The notes below the pieces were generated by a model, which was not told the DNA's origin, made no database searches, and worked only from the letters and a program-made list of their open reading frames with translations. The position numbers and the translations under genes were made by a program. This document shows positions 6,223 through 6,270 of a DNA stretch of 6,270 bases, in pieces (the stretch's first letter is position 1; each line of letters begins with the position of its first letter). The DNA comes from Alphaproteobacteria bacterium (GTDB taxonomy: Bacteria > Pseudomonadota > Alphaproteobacteria > Rhodobacterales > Rhodobacteraceae): positions 1-6,270 of the forward strand of contig JAUHZL010000184.1 of assembly GCA_030425945.1 (NCBI GenBank), in the 5' to 3' direction.

Positions 6223-6270
6223 ATGGAGGTTTCGATGGCTGTTGCGGTTACACGAATGGACTTGTCGGCG
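6223..6270 (+). CDS. 5' end of a probable IS630-family transposase (partial)
   Basis: Only the first codons are in the window. The preferred start is the ATG at 6235, preceded by a strong GGAGGT (6225-6230), and it reads MAVAVTRMDLSA up to the edge. An in-frame ATG at 6223 would add MEVS, but the Shine-Dalgarno sequence would then lie inside the gene. By recall, IS630-family transposases with an N-terminal helix-turn-helix often begin with a similar VxxTRxDLSA/T segment. Twelve residues are too few for a firm assignment. If correct, an insertion sequence lies to the right of the mprF-type gene in the same orientation. Confidence 0.45.
   Translation, partial: MEVSMAVAVTRMDLSA

Noticed and set aside
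1..6270. CRISPR array
   Set aside because: No regularly spaced direct repeats are present anywhere in the window.

Overview
The window looks like a piece of chromosome from a high-GC alphaproteobacterium, probably Rhodobacteraceae-like or a near relative. This rests on the strongly GC-biased third codon positions, the LpiA/MprF-type membrane protein, and the style of the partial IS630-like start at the right edge. The genus is an inference and cannot be fixed from this sequence alone.

Layout: (1) 1-874 holds the remnant of a LysR-type regulator on the + strand. The effector-binding domain is complete, but the DNA-binding N-terminus is missing and an in-frame TAG sits just before the surviving reading frame. 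(2) 875-1153 is a non-coding stretch. It has an AT-rich patch unlike the rest of the window, a 17-bp piece that reads like the 3' end of a tRNA-Ser gene, and an imperfect stem-loop. (3) 1154-3186 is a two-gene operon on the - strand: an OmpR/PhoB-family response regulator followed, with an ATGA overlap, by a HAMP-type sensor histidine kinase. (4) 3187-3510 is a divergent control region with a perfect 11-bp hairpin, a 10-bp palindrome and a weak promoter candidate for the + strand gene. (5) 3511-6096 is a full-length bifunctional phosphatidylglycerol aminoacyltransferase/flippase (MprF/LpiA family). (6) 6097-6222 is a short spacer with a TTACG/CGTAA inverted repeat. (7) 6223-6270 is the first few codons of what looks like an IS630-family transposase, cut by the window edge.

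How the parts may work together: the two-component system faces away from mprF across a shared 324-bp control region. This arrangement often reflects a regulator controlling its divergent neighbour. The simplest hypothesis is that the membrane kinase senses an envelope stress (cationic peptide, acid or similar) and the regulator adjusts aminoacylation of phosphatidylglycerol by MprF. That link is inferred from position only. Both flanks look disturbed (decayed regulator and possible tRNA scar on the left, probable insertion sequence on the right), so the three intact genes sit between two sites of past rearrangement. I saw no clearly new gene system; the oddities are in the control regions and the flanks.
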